From the NCBI RefSeq assembly GCF_020905295.1, contig NZ_JAJJMM010000001.1, positions 2,976,001 to 3,040,000 on the forward strand: a stretch of 64,000 nt of DNA, read 5' to 3'. The translations under genes and the position numbers were made by a program. Below the pieces are notes generated by a model. It made no database searches. It saw nothing but the letters and a program-made list of their open reading frames with translations, and was not told where the DNA came from. This DNA is from Flavobacterium piscisymbiosum. Lineage in GTDB: Bacteria > Bacteroidota > Bacteroidia > Flavobacteriales > Flavobacteriaceae. Shown here in pieces: positions 36,265 to 45,367 of this stretch (positions are counted from its first letter, which is position 1; every line of letters starts with the position of its first letter).

Positions 36265-38586
36265 TTAAAATTTCAAGGTTAAATTTACTAATATGTTTGA
36301 TGGAGTTTGTGCCATTCCATATGAGTCCCAATATTCTTTGTTGCTGATGTTATTAAATTTAACACCAATTCTCCATGTTGGTCTGTCATAAAATACAGTT
36401 GCATTATAAACAGAATAAGAAGGAACGTAGAAGCTTTCATCTTCAAATTTATATTGTTTGTCTACATAGTTACCTCCAAAACCAACACCTAAATCTTTTA
36501 GTTTGTTTTGAAATTTATAAGAAAGCCAAAAGTTAACCACATTCTCCGGGGCACTACTGGCTTTGTTTCCTTCGATAGTTTCATCTGAAGATTTTATGAT
36601 ACGATTATCATTATAAGCATAACCAATCATAGTGTTTAAACCTTCGACAGGATTAGCAATAAATTCGAAATCCAGACCTTTACTGACTTGTTTACCATCC
36701 TGAATACTAAATCCGTCAGGAGTTGTTCTTGTCGCATTATCGATAGTAATGTTGTAATAACTTAATGTAGTGCTTAATTTTTTATTGAATGCTTCTACTT
36801 TTACACCTCCCTCATATTGGTTGGCATAAACTGGTTTTAAGATTAACAAGCTTCCGTCTGGCTGATTTACCGGACCTGAATTTTGAAAACCATTCATGTA
36901 ATTTCCAAATAAAGAAACCTGATCTTTAACCACTTCATAAACCAAACCTAATTTTGGCGATAAAGCAGTTTGGTTATATCCTTCGACATCTACAAGTTTT
37001 TTCTGAACGAAGTTGTCCAGACGAAGACTTAACATGGCCGATAAACGATCTGTAAAACTGATCACATCTGAGGCATAAACACTAAATATTTGCTCGTCCG
37101 GAACTGGCCATGTAAGTTGAGACAAAGCAGCGTCAACTTGTTTTTTTCGAATAGGCGCAAAAGGTTTTGTTACATCAATAGTGTCCAGAACCGGTGTTGC
37201 ACCATAATTAAAAGTACCTTTTGAAAATCTGTAATTTACACCTAACAATAATTTATGTTTGATGCTTCCGGTAGAAAACTGGCCATTAATGTTTTCTTGT
37301 ATATTGGTAAACTGATTGGATATTGGTCCAAAACGGGATACACTTCTTTGTACTTCTGTTGGCGAACTCCATAAGGTATAATACTGATAACTGCGATCTA
37401 CATTTTCGTCTATAAAAGAGTAAAGTGTGGTAGATTTCCAGTTTTCTGCCAATTGATATTCTGCCTGAACAAAAACTTTTGACGATGAGGTTTTGGCATC
37501 AAGATCATCGTGAAATAAACTTTTTCTGTAGTCTATCTTTAAATCTGTTGGGTTTGTAATTCCCGGAGCATAAGAACGTCCGTAAGTAGGGCGTGTGTTG
37601 TTTACATTGTAGACTTCAGTATCAATACTTAAGGTTAGTTTATCTGTTGCTTTATAAATAATACTTGGCGCAATCAGCAATGTTTTATTAAAACCATAGT
37701 CTAAGAAACTTTTTTCAGTATTTACTGATGTGTTTAATCGAAACAATACTTTATTATCCTGTGTTAACGGAGTATTAATATCAAGCGCAAGTCTGTTCAA
37801 TCCAAAACTTCCTCCAGTATAAGATACTTCTGTTTTTTTACCTTCAAAAGGTTTTTTGGTAACTAAATTTACAACCCCTCCAAAAGACGAAACAGAAGAT
37901 CCGAATAAAGTTCCTGATGGTCCTTTTAGCACTTCGATACGTTCTGCATTATCAATAGAAATAGAGCTTCGGCCTGTCATGTTTTCCATTCCGTTTCGGG
38001 CATTAACACCTGTACTAAATCCTCTGAAAGAAATTTCAAGTCCGCCTGATGGATAAATTTTTGTGGTTACACCAGGTGCATTTACAACTGCGCTCCTAAT
38101 GTCAACAGCAATTTGTTCCTGCAAAAGTTCTTTCTGAATCACGCTGTAAACCTGCGGATTTTCCAGATTTTTTAGCGGCATTCTTGCGACGTAATCTGTT
38201 TTTTTAGATAAGATGCTTTTCTTTCCATTTACCACAACTTCGTGTAATTCCTTATTAGAAACTTTCAGTTGAAGATTAATGGTTGAGGTTTCACTTTCTG
38301 CTACAATAACTTCCTGTTCAGTAGTTTCGTAACCCGTTAGAGATATTTGTAGCGTATAAGTATTCGCTCTTACTCTGTTTAGTTCAAAAGTCCCGTCATC
38401 ATTGGTAGTTGTAACGTATTTGGAGCTTTTTAGAATAATATTTACACCGGCAGCCGCGTCGCCTTCAGAAGTTGTTATTGTACCTTTTATTTTTCCGAAA
38501 TTTTGTTGTGCAAATGAACAAAAAACCGAGAATAGTAAGCTGATTGTGAATAGAAAACGATAGGTTTTCAGAGTAGTATATTTCAT
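36265..38586 (-). CDS. TonB-dependent receptor with N-terminal carboxypeptidase-like domain (siderophore type)
   Basis: A 773-residue outer-membrane receptor. After the signal peptide (FLFTISLLFSVFCSFAQ) comes a carboxypeptidase-regulatory-like beta-sandwich (GKIKGTITTSEGDAAAGVNI, DDGTFELNRVRANTYTL), the plug (VNGKKSILSKKTDYVARMPL, LEISFRGFSTG, IEVLKGPSGTLFGSSVSSFGG) and a barrel ending NILVNLTLKF. The N-terminal extension is usual in Bacteroidota receptors; the plug resembles siderophore receptors, so ferric chelate import is the best guess. It forms a block with DUF4198 and the other receptor, each with its own promoter and terminator. Confidence 0.9.
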   Translation of the reverse strand: MKYTTLKTYRFLFTISLLFSVFCSFAQQNFGKIKGTITTSEGDAAAGVNIILKSSKYVTTTNDDGTFELNRVRANTYTLQISLTGYETTEQEVIVAESETSTINLQLKVSNKELHEVVVNGKKSILSKKTDYVARMPLKNLENPQVYSVIQKELLQEQIAVDIRSAVVNAPGVTTKIYPSGGLEISFRGFSTGVNARNGMENMTGRSSISIDNAERIEVLKGPSGTLFGSSVSSFGGVVNLVTKKPFEGKKTEVSYTGGSFGLNRLALDINTPLTQDNKVLFRLNTSVNTEKSFLDYGFNKTLLIAPSIIYKATDKLTLSIDTEVYNVNNTRPTYGRSYAPGITNPTDLKIDYRKSLFHDDLDAKTSSSKVFVQAEYQLAENWKSTTLYSFIDENVDRSYQYYTLWSSPTEVQRSVSRFGPISNQFTNIQENINGQFSTGSIKHKLLLGVNYRFSKGTFNYGATPVLDTIDVTKPFAPIRKKQVDAALSQLTWPVPDEQIFSVYASDVISFTDRLSAMLSLRLDNFVQKKLVDVEGYNQTALSPKLGLVYEVVKDQVSLFGNYMNGFQNSGPVNQPDGSLLILKPVYANQYEGGVKVEAFNKKLSTTLSYYNITIDNATRTTPDGFSIQDGKQVSKGLDFEFIANPVEGLNTMIGYAYNDNRIIKSSDETIEGNKASSAPENVVNFWLSYKFQNKLKDLGVGFGGNYVDKQYKFEDESFYVPSYSVYNATVFYDRPTWRIGVKFNNISNKEYWDSYGMAQTPSNILVNLTLKF

Positions 38587-38643
38587 TTTAAAATTAAATT
38601 TGGTTAAGGTTGTTGTTTTTATTTAGAATGAATAAAAACAGTG

Positions 38644-38673
38644 CAAATGTAGAAATTAATATTTCTTTAACAA
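38644..38673 (-). promoter_or_regulatory. Promoter of the second TonB receptor gene
   Basis: On the - strand: TTG (38673-38671), a 19-base spacer and TACATTTG (38651-38644), an exact Bacteroidota consensus match, 58 bases before the ATG. Confidence 0.75.
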
Positions 38674-38818
38674 ATTTTATAAAGAATGATTTAATGCCCT
38701 TTTTGTTATATTTAGATAAACATTTTATAGTAAACATGAAGAAAGAGAAGCAATTGACTTAAATTTCTCACTTTTATTAAAAAATCTGAAAAGGATAGAA
38801 GTTACACTTCAAAAGACT

Positions 38819-38826
38819 TAATTTTG
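38819..38826 (+). promoter_or_regulatory. Possible -7 box of the MFS gene (TAATTTTG)
   Basis: TAATTTTG fits TAnnTTTG 20 bases upstream of the ATG at 38846, leaving a very short leader. No TTG at the usual distance. Confidence 0.4.
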
Positions 38827-38845
38827 CAGTCTGAAAAAATGCTTC

Positions 38846-40006
38846 ATGATTTTACCTTTCTTAAAAAAAATACAAAACACGCCCAGAGGATTTAGAATAG
38901 CTAATACTGTATTTTTTTTCCTTTCCGGATTTGGATATTCTTCCTGGGTTTCCAGAATTCCGCATATAAAAGCACAGTTAAATTTATCCGAAGCTGAATT
39001 TGGAACTGTTTTATTTGCTTTTCCAATTGGTTTAATGCTAACAATGCCTTTTACAGGAAGATTATTAAATAAATACAGCAGCCGTTATGTCATGTTGTTA
39101 GGAGCAGTGATGTTTAATATTGTTCTTGCTTTACCCGGTTTGGCTGGTTTTGTGTGGCAGTTGGTGATTATACTTTTAATTTTTGGAGCTTCCCGTAATA
39201 TTTTTAATTTATCTATTAATGCACAATCGCTCGAGGTTCAAAAATTATATCCGCAATCGATTATAACCCGTTTTCATGCCGTTTGGAGTATTGCGGTTTT
39301 TTCGGGAGCAGGTTTGGGTTATGTAATGGTATCCAGACATATTGCGCCATCGCATCACTTATTAGGTGTAAGTATTTTGATGATGGGACTTACGGCTTGT
39401 TTTTATCCGCTAAGTATTCATAATGAGCCTGTACCGGTTAAAAAGAAATTCTTTTCGATGCCGGAAAAAAACCTGATCAAATTTGCTATAATATGCTTTG
39501 TCTCTATGGCTTGCGAAAATACAATGTATGATTGGAGTGGAATTTATTTTGAAAATATACTGCATGCTTCTCCAAACCTAACGAGTGCTGCATTTGTGTT
39601 TTTTGCCACAGCGGTAACTCTAGGACGTTTGTTTGGAGATTATGGTGTAATGAAATTTGGTACCAAACGAATCCTGCTTTATAGCGGTATTTTGATCACT
39701 TTAGGTTTTTTAACTTGCTTTCTGTTGCCTTTTGTTTATCCAACAATTTTCGGTTATGTATTAATAGGAGTTGGGGTTTCCTGCGTAGTTCCGTTAGTAT
39801 TTGGTATTGCAGGAAGATCATCAAAATTAAGCAGCGGTTCTGCTTTAACCTCTATATCTACAATTGGTTATCTTGGGTTTTTATTGGTGCCGCCAATGGT
39901 GGGGTTTATCTCTGAATACTTAAGTATGAAATGGGCGTTTTTAGTAATGGCACTTTTGGGGATATTGATGATTTTTATGGTGAATAAGATTGGAGAGAAT
40001 GAGTAA
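38846..40006 (+). CDS. MFS transporter
   Basis: A 386-residue inner-membrane protein with 12 expected helices. RIANTVFFFLSGFGYSSWVSRIPHIKAQLNLSEAEFGTVLFAFPIGLMLTMPFTGRLLNKYSSR covers helices 1-2 and the characteristic loop 2-3 motif of major facilitator proteins. The second half repeats the layout (FGDYGVMKFGTKRILLYSG). It resembles the YbjJ/FucP-like groups; substrate unknown. It is divergent from the second TonB receptor with a 259-base spacer, so a role in siderophore handling is possible but not shown. It is followed by a repeat cluster. Confidence 0.88.
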   Translation: MILPFLKKIQNTPRGFRIANTVFFFLSGFGYSSWVSRIPHIKAQLNLSEAEFGTVLFAFPIGLMLTMPFTGRLLNKYSSRYVMLLGAVMFNIVLALPGLAGFVWQLVIILLIFGASRNIFNLSINAQSLEVQKLYPQSIITRFHAVWSIAVFSGAGLGYVMVSRHIAPSHHLLGVSILMMGLTACFYPLSIHNEPVPVKKKFFSMPEKNLIKFAIICFVSMACENTMYDWSGIYFENILHASPNLTSAAFVFFATAVTLGRLFGDYGVMKFGTKRILLYSGILITLGFLTCFLLPFVYPTIFGYVLIGVGVSCVVPLVFGIAGRSSKLSSGSALTSISTIGYLGFLLVPPMVGFISEYLSMKWAFLVMALLGILMIFMVNKIGENE

Positions 40007-40159
40007 CGAGGATTTGCCGCGAAAGCGCTAATTTTTTTGCCACGAAGGCTCGAAGACACTAGGTTTTTTTGAAAGATTTTGTAATTAAGGCGCTAAAGTT
40101 TGTTTTTTTGACTGGCTTAAGTTGCGATAAGTATTCTAAAATTTTGCTCTGAAAGAGCC

Positions 40160-40385
40160 TTAGCAATAGCATAGTGCGAAGCACTATGATGAAAAGTGAC
40201 TATCGTTTTGCCCTGTAAGGGCAAAAGCCTAATTCTAAAGAAAACACTAATAATATTTTCTACGAATGTTATCTGTTCTACGAATCTAGAGGTCTGTTTG
40301 CTTTTGCCCTTTCAGGGCAATAGTCGCTTTGCTTTAGCTCATAGCACTGCGCAATACGCTTATGATTTTGGGCTTTCAGCCCATT
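40160..40385. repeat. Palindromic element with GCCCTnnnAGGGC hairpins
   Basis: The left half (GTGCGAAGCACTATGATG, then TTTTGCCCTGTAAGGGCAAA) is the imperfect reverse complement of the right half (GCTTTTGCCCTTTCAGGGCA, then AGCTCATAGCACTGCGCA). Each half also contains its own GCCCT/AGGGC hairpin, giving a nested REP-like structure of about 225 bases. Confidence 0.8.
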
Positions 40386-40427
40386 TTTAGGATTTTCGAA
40401 GACTACGTGAATATTTTTTTATTTTAA

Positions 40428-40705
40428 ACTGGACTGAAGTCCAGCTCTACAAAATGAATCGAACCTAAGGTTCTTTAAATACCAGCGTTCAGGTGAATAA
40501 TAGTAATAAGAAGCTTTTTATAGTATAATCAAGATGTAGCTTATATAATTCATTCTCAAGGAATTTTAAAATAAGAAGCTTTTTATAAGTCTAATTAAGA
40601 CGTAGCTTTAATATAATTCCTTCTAAGAAATTATAAGATAATCCAAAAAAAGAACCATAGGTTCGGCCAATATTGTAGAGCTGGACTTTAGTCCAGTCTA
40701 AAAAA
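40428..40705. repeat. Inverted-repeat element with internal tandem duplication
   Basis: The ends are AAACTGGACTGAAGTCCAGC plus TCTACA and GAACCTAAGGTTC on the left, and GAACCATAGGTTC, TGTAGAGC and TGGACTTTAGTCCAGT on the right, in opposite orientation. Between them a unit of about 66 bases starting AATAAGAAGCTTTTTATA occurs twice in tandem (about 40505-40570 and 40571-40636) with some divergence. No ORF. Confidence 0.8.
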
Positions 40706-40744
40706 AATCGATTATAATTATAAACGCTAAAAAAAGGAGAGATG

Positions 40745-41221
40745 TTATTTCTTCATCATAATAAAACGCTCCGTAGTCAATTTTCCTTGTAATTTTCCAG
40801 TAGCTTCAGCAGTGATAGTATTATCAGCACCTTTTGTATAAGTGATTTTTTGAGGATAATCGTGTTTTGGATTTTCGAAAACCAATTGTTTATCAGATTC
40901 CGCAGTTGATGGGAACGCAACAGATTTATCATCATTTTGACCTTTTACAGTTGCAAAATAAGTTAAAGATTCTCCTTTTTGAGCTAAGACAATACTTTCG
41001 AAATGTAAAGTATCTTTTCCTTTAATAAAATAAGATGATCCACTAAAAGTACTGTCGTTAAGTTTGGTCCAGTTTTCGGTTAAAGTACCATCAGGAGATT
41101 TATTTTCCCAGTTTCCGATAAGCCAATCTGCTATTTTGATTTTATCCTTTTCTACAGATTCTTTTTTCTGGCAAGAAACAACGGCTAATAAAAGCATTAA
41201 AAGAGTAATTTTCTGAAACAT
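40745..41221 (-). CDS. Lipoprotein with DUF6265-like domain
   Basis: A 158-residue predicted lipoprotein: FQKITLLMLLLAVVSCQKK with lipobox VVSC (Cys17). The mature domain reads IADWLIGNWENKSPDGTLTENWTKLNDSTFSGSSYFI and FENPKHDYPQKITYTK, the pattern of a small lipocalin-like beta-barrel family I know as DUF6265 (GxW near the N-terminus, FENPxHDFPQ motif). Its function is unknown. No operon partner is evident. Confidence 0.82.
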   Translation of the reverse strand: MFQKITLLMLLLAVVSCQKKESVEKDKIKIADWLIGNWENKSPDGTLTENWTKLNDSTFSGSSYFIKGKDTLHFESIVLAQKGESLTYFATVKGQNDDKSVAFPSTAESDKQLVFENPKHDYPQKITYTKGADNTITAEATGKLQGKLTTERFIMMKK

Positions 41222-41533
41222 ATTTATGGTTTTTGATGTTAAATTGAAAAGCTAAGATATTAAAAAAATGGTTGCCAGTAATTTCACAAATTAGCACGAA
41301 TTATTATTCAAATGCTAAATGGAAAATTTTGTCTTGGATTGGAGGATTAAAATGATTTTTGTTTCACGCAGATTTAAAAAAGATTTAAGCAGATTCTCAC
41401 AGATTTTTTAATCTAAATCAAAATTAAATCAGCCAAAATCTGCGTGAAACAAAAAATTCGCGCTAATTTGTGTAATTTGTGGTTAGAAAACTTTGTAAAA
41501 AATCATTTTAATTTAATCTGTGGCTAAAAAAAA
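41222..41533. other. Intergenic nested palindrome
   Basis: A 312-base gap with no gene. An outer inverted repeat (ATTTCACAAATTAGCACGAA at 41281 against AATTCGCGCTAATTTGTG at 41455-41472) encloses an inner one (TTTGTTTCACGCAGATTT at 41358 against AAATCTGCGTGAAACAAA at about 41436). Such AAATCTGCGTG-type repeats recur between genes in this genus. Confidence 0.7.
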
Positions 41534-43843
41534 TTAAACACTTTCGCCTAAAATAGCATAAACCAGTTCTTTAGTCGGTTTTTGATCTTTTAGTTTCGCT
41601 CTGACATCATCAAAAGTCACTTTAAAATCACAACCCAATTTATAATCGCCACAACCATAAGCGGTTTTTCCTTTCATGATCGTTCCTTTTTTGCATTTTG
41701 GGCAAGTCAAGGCATCAGAATCAGCTGTTGCTGCTGGTTTTGCTTTTGGAGCTGTTTTTTTGACTTCTAATTTGAGTTTGTAATTTTCTTCAAAACGTAT
41801 CAAACCTTCAACCGTTCCTTCATCGGTTTTAAAACCTTTTATGTTTACAGTTGATCCTTTCTGAACCAATCTTAGATATTGATTTTCGGATATTTTTTTC
41901 TCTGCAAAAACATTTGGCAATAGAAAATCGCAACCAGCTTTATAATTTCCACATCCGTAAGCTGATTTTCCTTTTATTAAAGTGGCTTTCTGGCATTTCG
42001 GACACGTTTCTGCCAAAATTCCTGCGGCTTTCTTTTTCTCGACTTTCACGATTTCTTTTTGAGTTGCAGTTGCATGCGAAATATTGGCGTGTCGGGTTTC
42101 ACTTCGAACTTCGGTAACCAAAGCCTCGACCATTCGCTTCATGTTTTTTATGAATGCTCCGGCGGTATAAGTTCCTTTTTCGATATCTTTCAGTTGTTTC
42201 TCCCAGGAACCTGTAAGTTCAGCCGATTTGATCAATTCATTCTTAATCGTATCTATAAGCTGAATCCCGGTAGGAGTTGGTAAAACCTGTTTTTTATTTC
42301 GAACAATATACTGACGTTTAAAGAGTGTTTCGATAATATTCGCACGCGTAGACGGACGGCCAATACCGTTTTCTTTCATCAGTTCTCGTAAATCTTCGTC
42401 ATCGACTTGTTTTCCTGCGGTTTCCATCGCACGTAGTAAAGTTGCCTCTGTAAACTGATTGGGTGGTTTGGTTTCTTTTTCTAAAAACGATGGTTCGTGC
42501 GGACCTTTTTCGCCGACAACAAAATTGGGTAATAAATCAGCTTCTTTTTCTTTTGCATTTGGATCTTCAAAAACAACACGAAACCCTTTTTTTAAGATCA
42601 CTTTTCCGGTGGTCTTAAACATAACTTCGGCAGCTTTTCCAATTACTGTGGTGTTGGCAACCAGACAATCATCATAAAAAACAGCAATAAAACGTCTTGT
42701 AATAATATCGTAAACTTGCTGCTGATTGAATTGCAAATTGCTTTCTATTCCGGTTGGAATAATCGCGTGGTGATCCGTAACTTTTTTATCGTTGAAAACC
42801 TTAGGCGATTTTTTTATTTTTTTTCCTAAAAGCGGTTGCGTTAATTCGGCGTATTTGGATAATTTTTGCAGGATTCCCGGTACTTTTGGGTATATATCAT
42901 TGGGTAAAAAGGTGGTGTCAACTCTGGGATACGTCACTACTTTTTGCTCGTACAAAGTCTGTACAATTTTAAGCGTTTCATCTGCCGAAAATCCAAATTT
43001 GGTATTACAATACACCTGTAAACCTGTTAAGTCAAATAGTTTTGGTGCATATTCGTTTCCGTTCTTTTTATCGACCGAAACAATTTCGAATTCACTTTCT
43101 TTGACTTTATTCGCCAAAAGTTCTCCATCTTCCTTTTTCAGGAAACGGCCTTCTTCATAGCTAAAAAGAGTTTCTCTGTATAAAGTCTGTAATTCCCAAT
43201 AGGGTTGAGGTTTAAAGTTTTCGATTTCTTTCCAACGATCCACAACCATTGCCAATGTTGGCGTTTGCACGCGGCCAATAGACAATACCTGTTTGTATCC
43301 GCCATGTTTTACGGTATATAAACGTGTGGCATTCATACCCAATAACCAGTCGCCAATGGCTCTGGAGAATCCTGCGTAGAATAAATTATCGTAGTTTTCA
43401 GAAGGTTTTAAGTTTTCGAAACCTTCTTTTATCGCTTCGGTTGTTAAGGACGAAATCCATAAACGTTGTACTTCGCCTTTGTAATTGGCTTCGTTCATAA
43501 CCCAACGCTGAATCAGTTCTCCTTCCTGCCCGGCATCCCCGCAATTGATGACCAATTCGGCTTTGTCGAACAAGCTTTTTACAATTTTAAACTGTTTTTG
43601 GATTCCTGAATTCTCAACGACTTTGGTTTCGAATTTCTCCGGAAGCATGGGTAAGTTATTCAAATCCCAGCTTTTCCAGTGTGGTTTATAATCGTTGGGT
43701 TCTTTTAAAGTACATAAATGCCCAAAAGTGTAAGTCACGGCATAACCGTTTCCTTCAAAATATCCATCGTGCTTGGTATTGGCTCCCAAAACGGATGCGA
43801 TTTCACGTGCTACACTTGGTTTTTCAGCAATACATACCTTCAT
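41534..43843 (-). CDS. topB: DNA topoisomerase III
   Basis: Type IA topoisomerase that relaxes or decatenates DNA. The 769 residues begin with the TOPRIM domain (MKVCIAEKPSVAREIASVLG; acidic triad in INCGDAGQEGELI near residue 100). The catalytic tyrosine is in VTYPRVDTTFLP near 305, preceded by SIGRVQTPTLAMVVDRW. The helical GIGRPSTRANIIETLFKRQYI block is typical of type IA enzymes. The C-terminus has two near-identical topo-C zinc-ribbon-like repeats (CPKCQKATLIKGKSAYGCG near 620 and CPKCKKGTIMKGKTAYGCG near 715). Chromosomal TopB of this size is standard in flavobacteria; no conjugation genes are nearby. Confidence 0.95.
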   Translation of the reverse strand: MKVCIAEKPSVAREIASVLGANTKHDGYFEGNGYAVTYTFGHLCTLKEPNDYKPHWKSWDLNNLPMLPEKFETKVVENSGIQKQFKIVKSLFDKAELVINCGDAGQEGELIQRWVMNEANYKGEVQRLWISSLTTEAIKEGFENLKPSENYDNLFYAGFSRAIGDWLLGMNATRLYTVKHGGYKQVLSIGRVQTPTLAMVVDRWKEIENFKPQPYWELQTLYRETLFSYEEGRFLKKEDGELLANKVKESEFEIVSVDKKNGNEYAPKLFDLTGLQVYCNTKFGFSADETLKIVQTLYEQKVVTYPRVDTTFLPNDIYPKVPGILQKLSKYAELTQPLLGKKIKKSPKVFNDKKVTDHHAIIPTGIESNLQFNQQQVYDIITRRFIAVFYDDCLVANTTVIGKAAEVMFKTTGKVILKKGFRVVFEDPNAKEKEADLLPNFVVGEKGPHEPSFLEKETKPPNQFTEATLLRAMETAGKQVDDEDLRELMKENGIGRPSTRANIIETLFKRQYIVRNKKQVLPTPTGIQLIDTIKNELIKSAELTGSWEKQLKDIEKGTYTAGAFIKNMKRMVEALVTEVRSETRHANISHATATQKEIVKVEKKKAAGILAETCPKCQKATLIKGKSAYGCGNYKAGCDFLLPNVFAEKKISENQYLRLVQKGSTVNIKGFKTDEGTVEGLIRFEENYKLKLEVKKTAPKAKPAATADSDALTCPKCKKGTIMKGKTAYGCGDYKLGCDFKVTFDDVRAKLKDQKPTKELVYAILGESV

Positions 43844-43914
43844 TTTTCTCCTTCGTTGTTTAAAAAGCGAAATTAGGGATTTAGAATTTGGTATCGAAAT
43901 TATAAAGGGAGAAA

Positions 43915-44005
43915 GGTTTTTTTTAATCGCGCAAAGTCGCCAAGTTTTTGTTTGTTAAGTTTTTGAACTTTGCGTCTTTGCGCCTTTGCGTGAAATAATA
44001 TTCTA
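43915..44005. repeat. CGCAAAGTCGCCAAG-type intergenic repeat
   Basis: CGCGCAAAGTCGCCAAG and TTTGCGTCTTTGCGCCTTTG form a loosely palindromic pair between topB and the acyltransferase gene. Repeats of this wording are scattered in Flavobacterium spacers; no coding potential. Confidence 0.55.
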
Positions 44006-44017
44006 CATCACATTTTT

Positions 44018-45091
44018 TTAATCTTTCTTTCTTCTATCCGTAAGATATTTTCGAATTGGAATATCATAAAAAACCATTGTTAAATAAGCGATACCCACCA
44101 GAAAAATTGTTCCTGCAATAATAATAAAAGTCAATTGAGGCGTTTCGGGTTTGTATTTCGTGTAATAATTGGCGAATATCCACATGGCTGTGTAATGCGT
44201 CATGTACAGGGGATAAGATATTTTTCCGAAGAAGATGCACAGTTTTTTGAATCCTGGTGCCAAAGTAGCTCCGGCGCCCAATACGATCAATAACGGGAAA
44301 TACAATACAACCACCAAAGGTTCTGTGAGCCAATTGAAATCTGAAAAAGGCAATACGAAAGCTAAAAGCAATAATACCGATAAACCAATAAATCCTAATT
44401 TCGATTTAATAATCCAATTCGAACGGTAAATGAGCATTCCGGCTAAAAACGAATACGAAATACGACCAAAACCATCCCAAAAAGTTTCTCCGCTCCATCC
44501 GCCCATTAGCGAACCTCCCGCACGCTGACTGACGAAACAAATTCCTGCAGCGGCTAAAATGGTTAGTAAAAACAGTAAACGACGACTTAGTTTATAAAGG
44601 AAAAGTGCATACAAAATATTAGCCACATATTCCCAAAACAAAGACCAGCCTGGCGCATTTAAACCAAATATATTGAAATAACGATCTGCCATAACCGGAA
44701 AAGGAATCAGGAAAACTGAAGCAAAAAAAATCAGAATTAGTTTGCCGGTTTCGTAGGTTTCAGGATGACCGCCAAACGGATCAAAAAGAAAAGCCAATAA
44801 ACCCAATACAGAACCAAAAACAACCAAAGGATGTAATCTGATTAATCTTAATTTAAAAAAGTCAGTCAGTTTCATTTTACCAATCCGGTCATGATAGGCG
44901 TAGGCAATAACAAATCCGGAAAGACAGAAGAAAAAGTCGACCGCAAGAAAACCATGCGCAATAAAATTCTCGTTTGGCGGATGAACAATTTCCATAAAAT
45001 GAAAAATGACAATCGCCACAGCGGCTATTCCTCTTAATCCGTCGAGGATTTCAAAATGTTGTTTTGGTTTTAAGGTTTCGGTTTGGGGCAT
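44018..45091 (-). CDS. Acyltransferase family 3 (OafA/YrhL-like) membrane protein
   Basis: A 357-residue polytopic membrane protein with about ten helices. It begins ILDGLRGIAAVAIVIFHFMEIVHPP, the family motif with the conserved catalytic His near residue 36, followed by FLAVDFFFCLSGFVIAYAYHDRI and KLRLIRLHPLVVFGS. Family members transfer acyl groups (often acetyl) to sugars of O-antigen, peptidoglycan or exopolysaccharide. The acceptor here is unknown and no glycan cluster adjoins. Transcribed alone. Confidence 0.92.
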   Translation of the reverse strand: MPQTETLKPKQHFEILDGLRGIAAVAIVIFHFMEIVHPPNENFIAHGFLAVDFFFCLSGFVIAYAYHDRIGKMKLTDFFKLRLIRLHPLVVFGSVLGLLAFLFDPFGGHPETYETGKLILIFFASVFLIPFPVMADRYFNIFGLNAPGWSLFWEYVANILYALFLYKLSRRLLFLLTILAAAGICFVSQRAGGSLMGGWSGETFWDGFGRISYSFLAGMLIYRSNWIIKSKLGFIGLSVLLLLAFVLPFSDFNWLTEPLVVVLYFPLLIVLGAGATLAPGFKKLCIFFGKISYPLYMTHYTAMWIFANYYTKYKPETPQLTFIIIAGTIFLVGIAYLTMVFYDIPIRKYLTDRRKKD

Positions 45092-45134
45092 TGTTTTTTG
45101 CTTTTCGATAGGAATCTAAATAAAAGTTATAAAT

Positions 45135-45170
45135 AAAAAACCGTTAAAGAATGTTCTTATAACGGTTTTA
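45135..45170 (-). terminator. Terminator after the 52-aa gene
   Basis: AAACCGTTA pairs with TAACGGTTT, followed by T residues on the - strand, about 40 bases past the stop at 45208. Confidence 0.75.
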
Positions 45171-45207
45171 TTAATTCTAAAATAAATAATTTTTAAAGCA
45201 GAACAAT

Positions 45208-45366
45208 TTATTTGAAACTTAATTTAAATTCAACTTTTTTTATTTCTTCAGGCTTGTTAGATGTAAATTTTATATTTTTTATCTTATCTAATTTTTCATC
45301 TACTTTTACTGTAGAATTTACTTTTGCGCGTTTACTAATCTCAACATTTTTAGTTAGTGTTTTCAT
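45208..45366 (-). CDS. Small (52 aa) Lys-rich protein paired with the DUF6934-like gene
   Basis: A 52-residue, very lysine-rich, hydrophilic protein (NVEISKRAKVNSTVKVDEKL, EEIKKVEFKLSF at the end) with no signal or membrane segment. The ATG at 45366 is chosen because it lies one base after the stop of the DUF6934-like gene; the longer in-frame reading to 45459 would overlap that gene. The tight spacing and shared terminator imply cotranscription and perhaps a physical partner. No known family. Confidence 0.7.
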   Translation of the reverse strand: MKTLTKNVEISKRAKVNSTVKVDEKLDKIKNIKFTSNKPEEIKKVEFKLSFK

Positions 45367-45367
45367 A

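Larger units (their letters stand above)
40007..40744. other. 738-base intergenic repeat cluster
   Basis: No credible gene; the short open frame at 40196-40390 lies inside a palindrome. The stretch begins with AAAGCGCTAATTTTTTTGCC-type repeat words and then contains two separate palindromic elements (40160-40385 and 40428-40705, listed separately). The sequence is stacked repeats from end to end, which marks a hot spot for element insertion between converging genes. Confidence 0.75.

Noticed and set aside
40196-40390. 64-codon open frame on the + strand
   Set aside because: It coincides with the palindromic element at 40160-40385.
41534-43843. TopB as marker of an integrative conjugative element
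   Set aside because: No mobilisation, tra or integrase genes adjoin; chromosomal topB is normal in flavobacteria.
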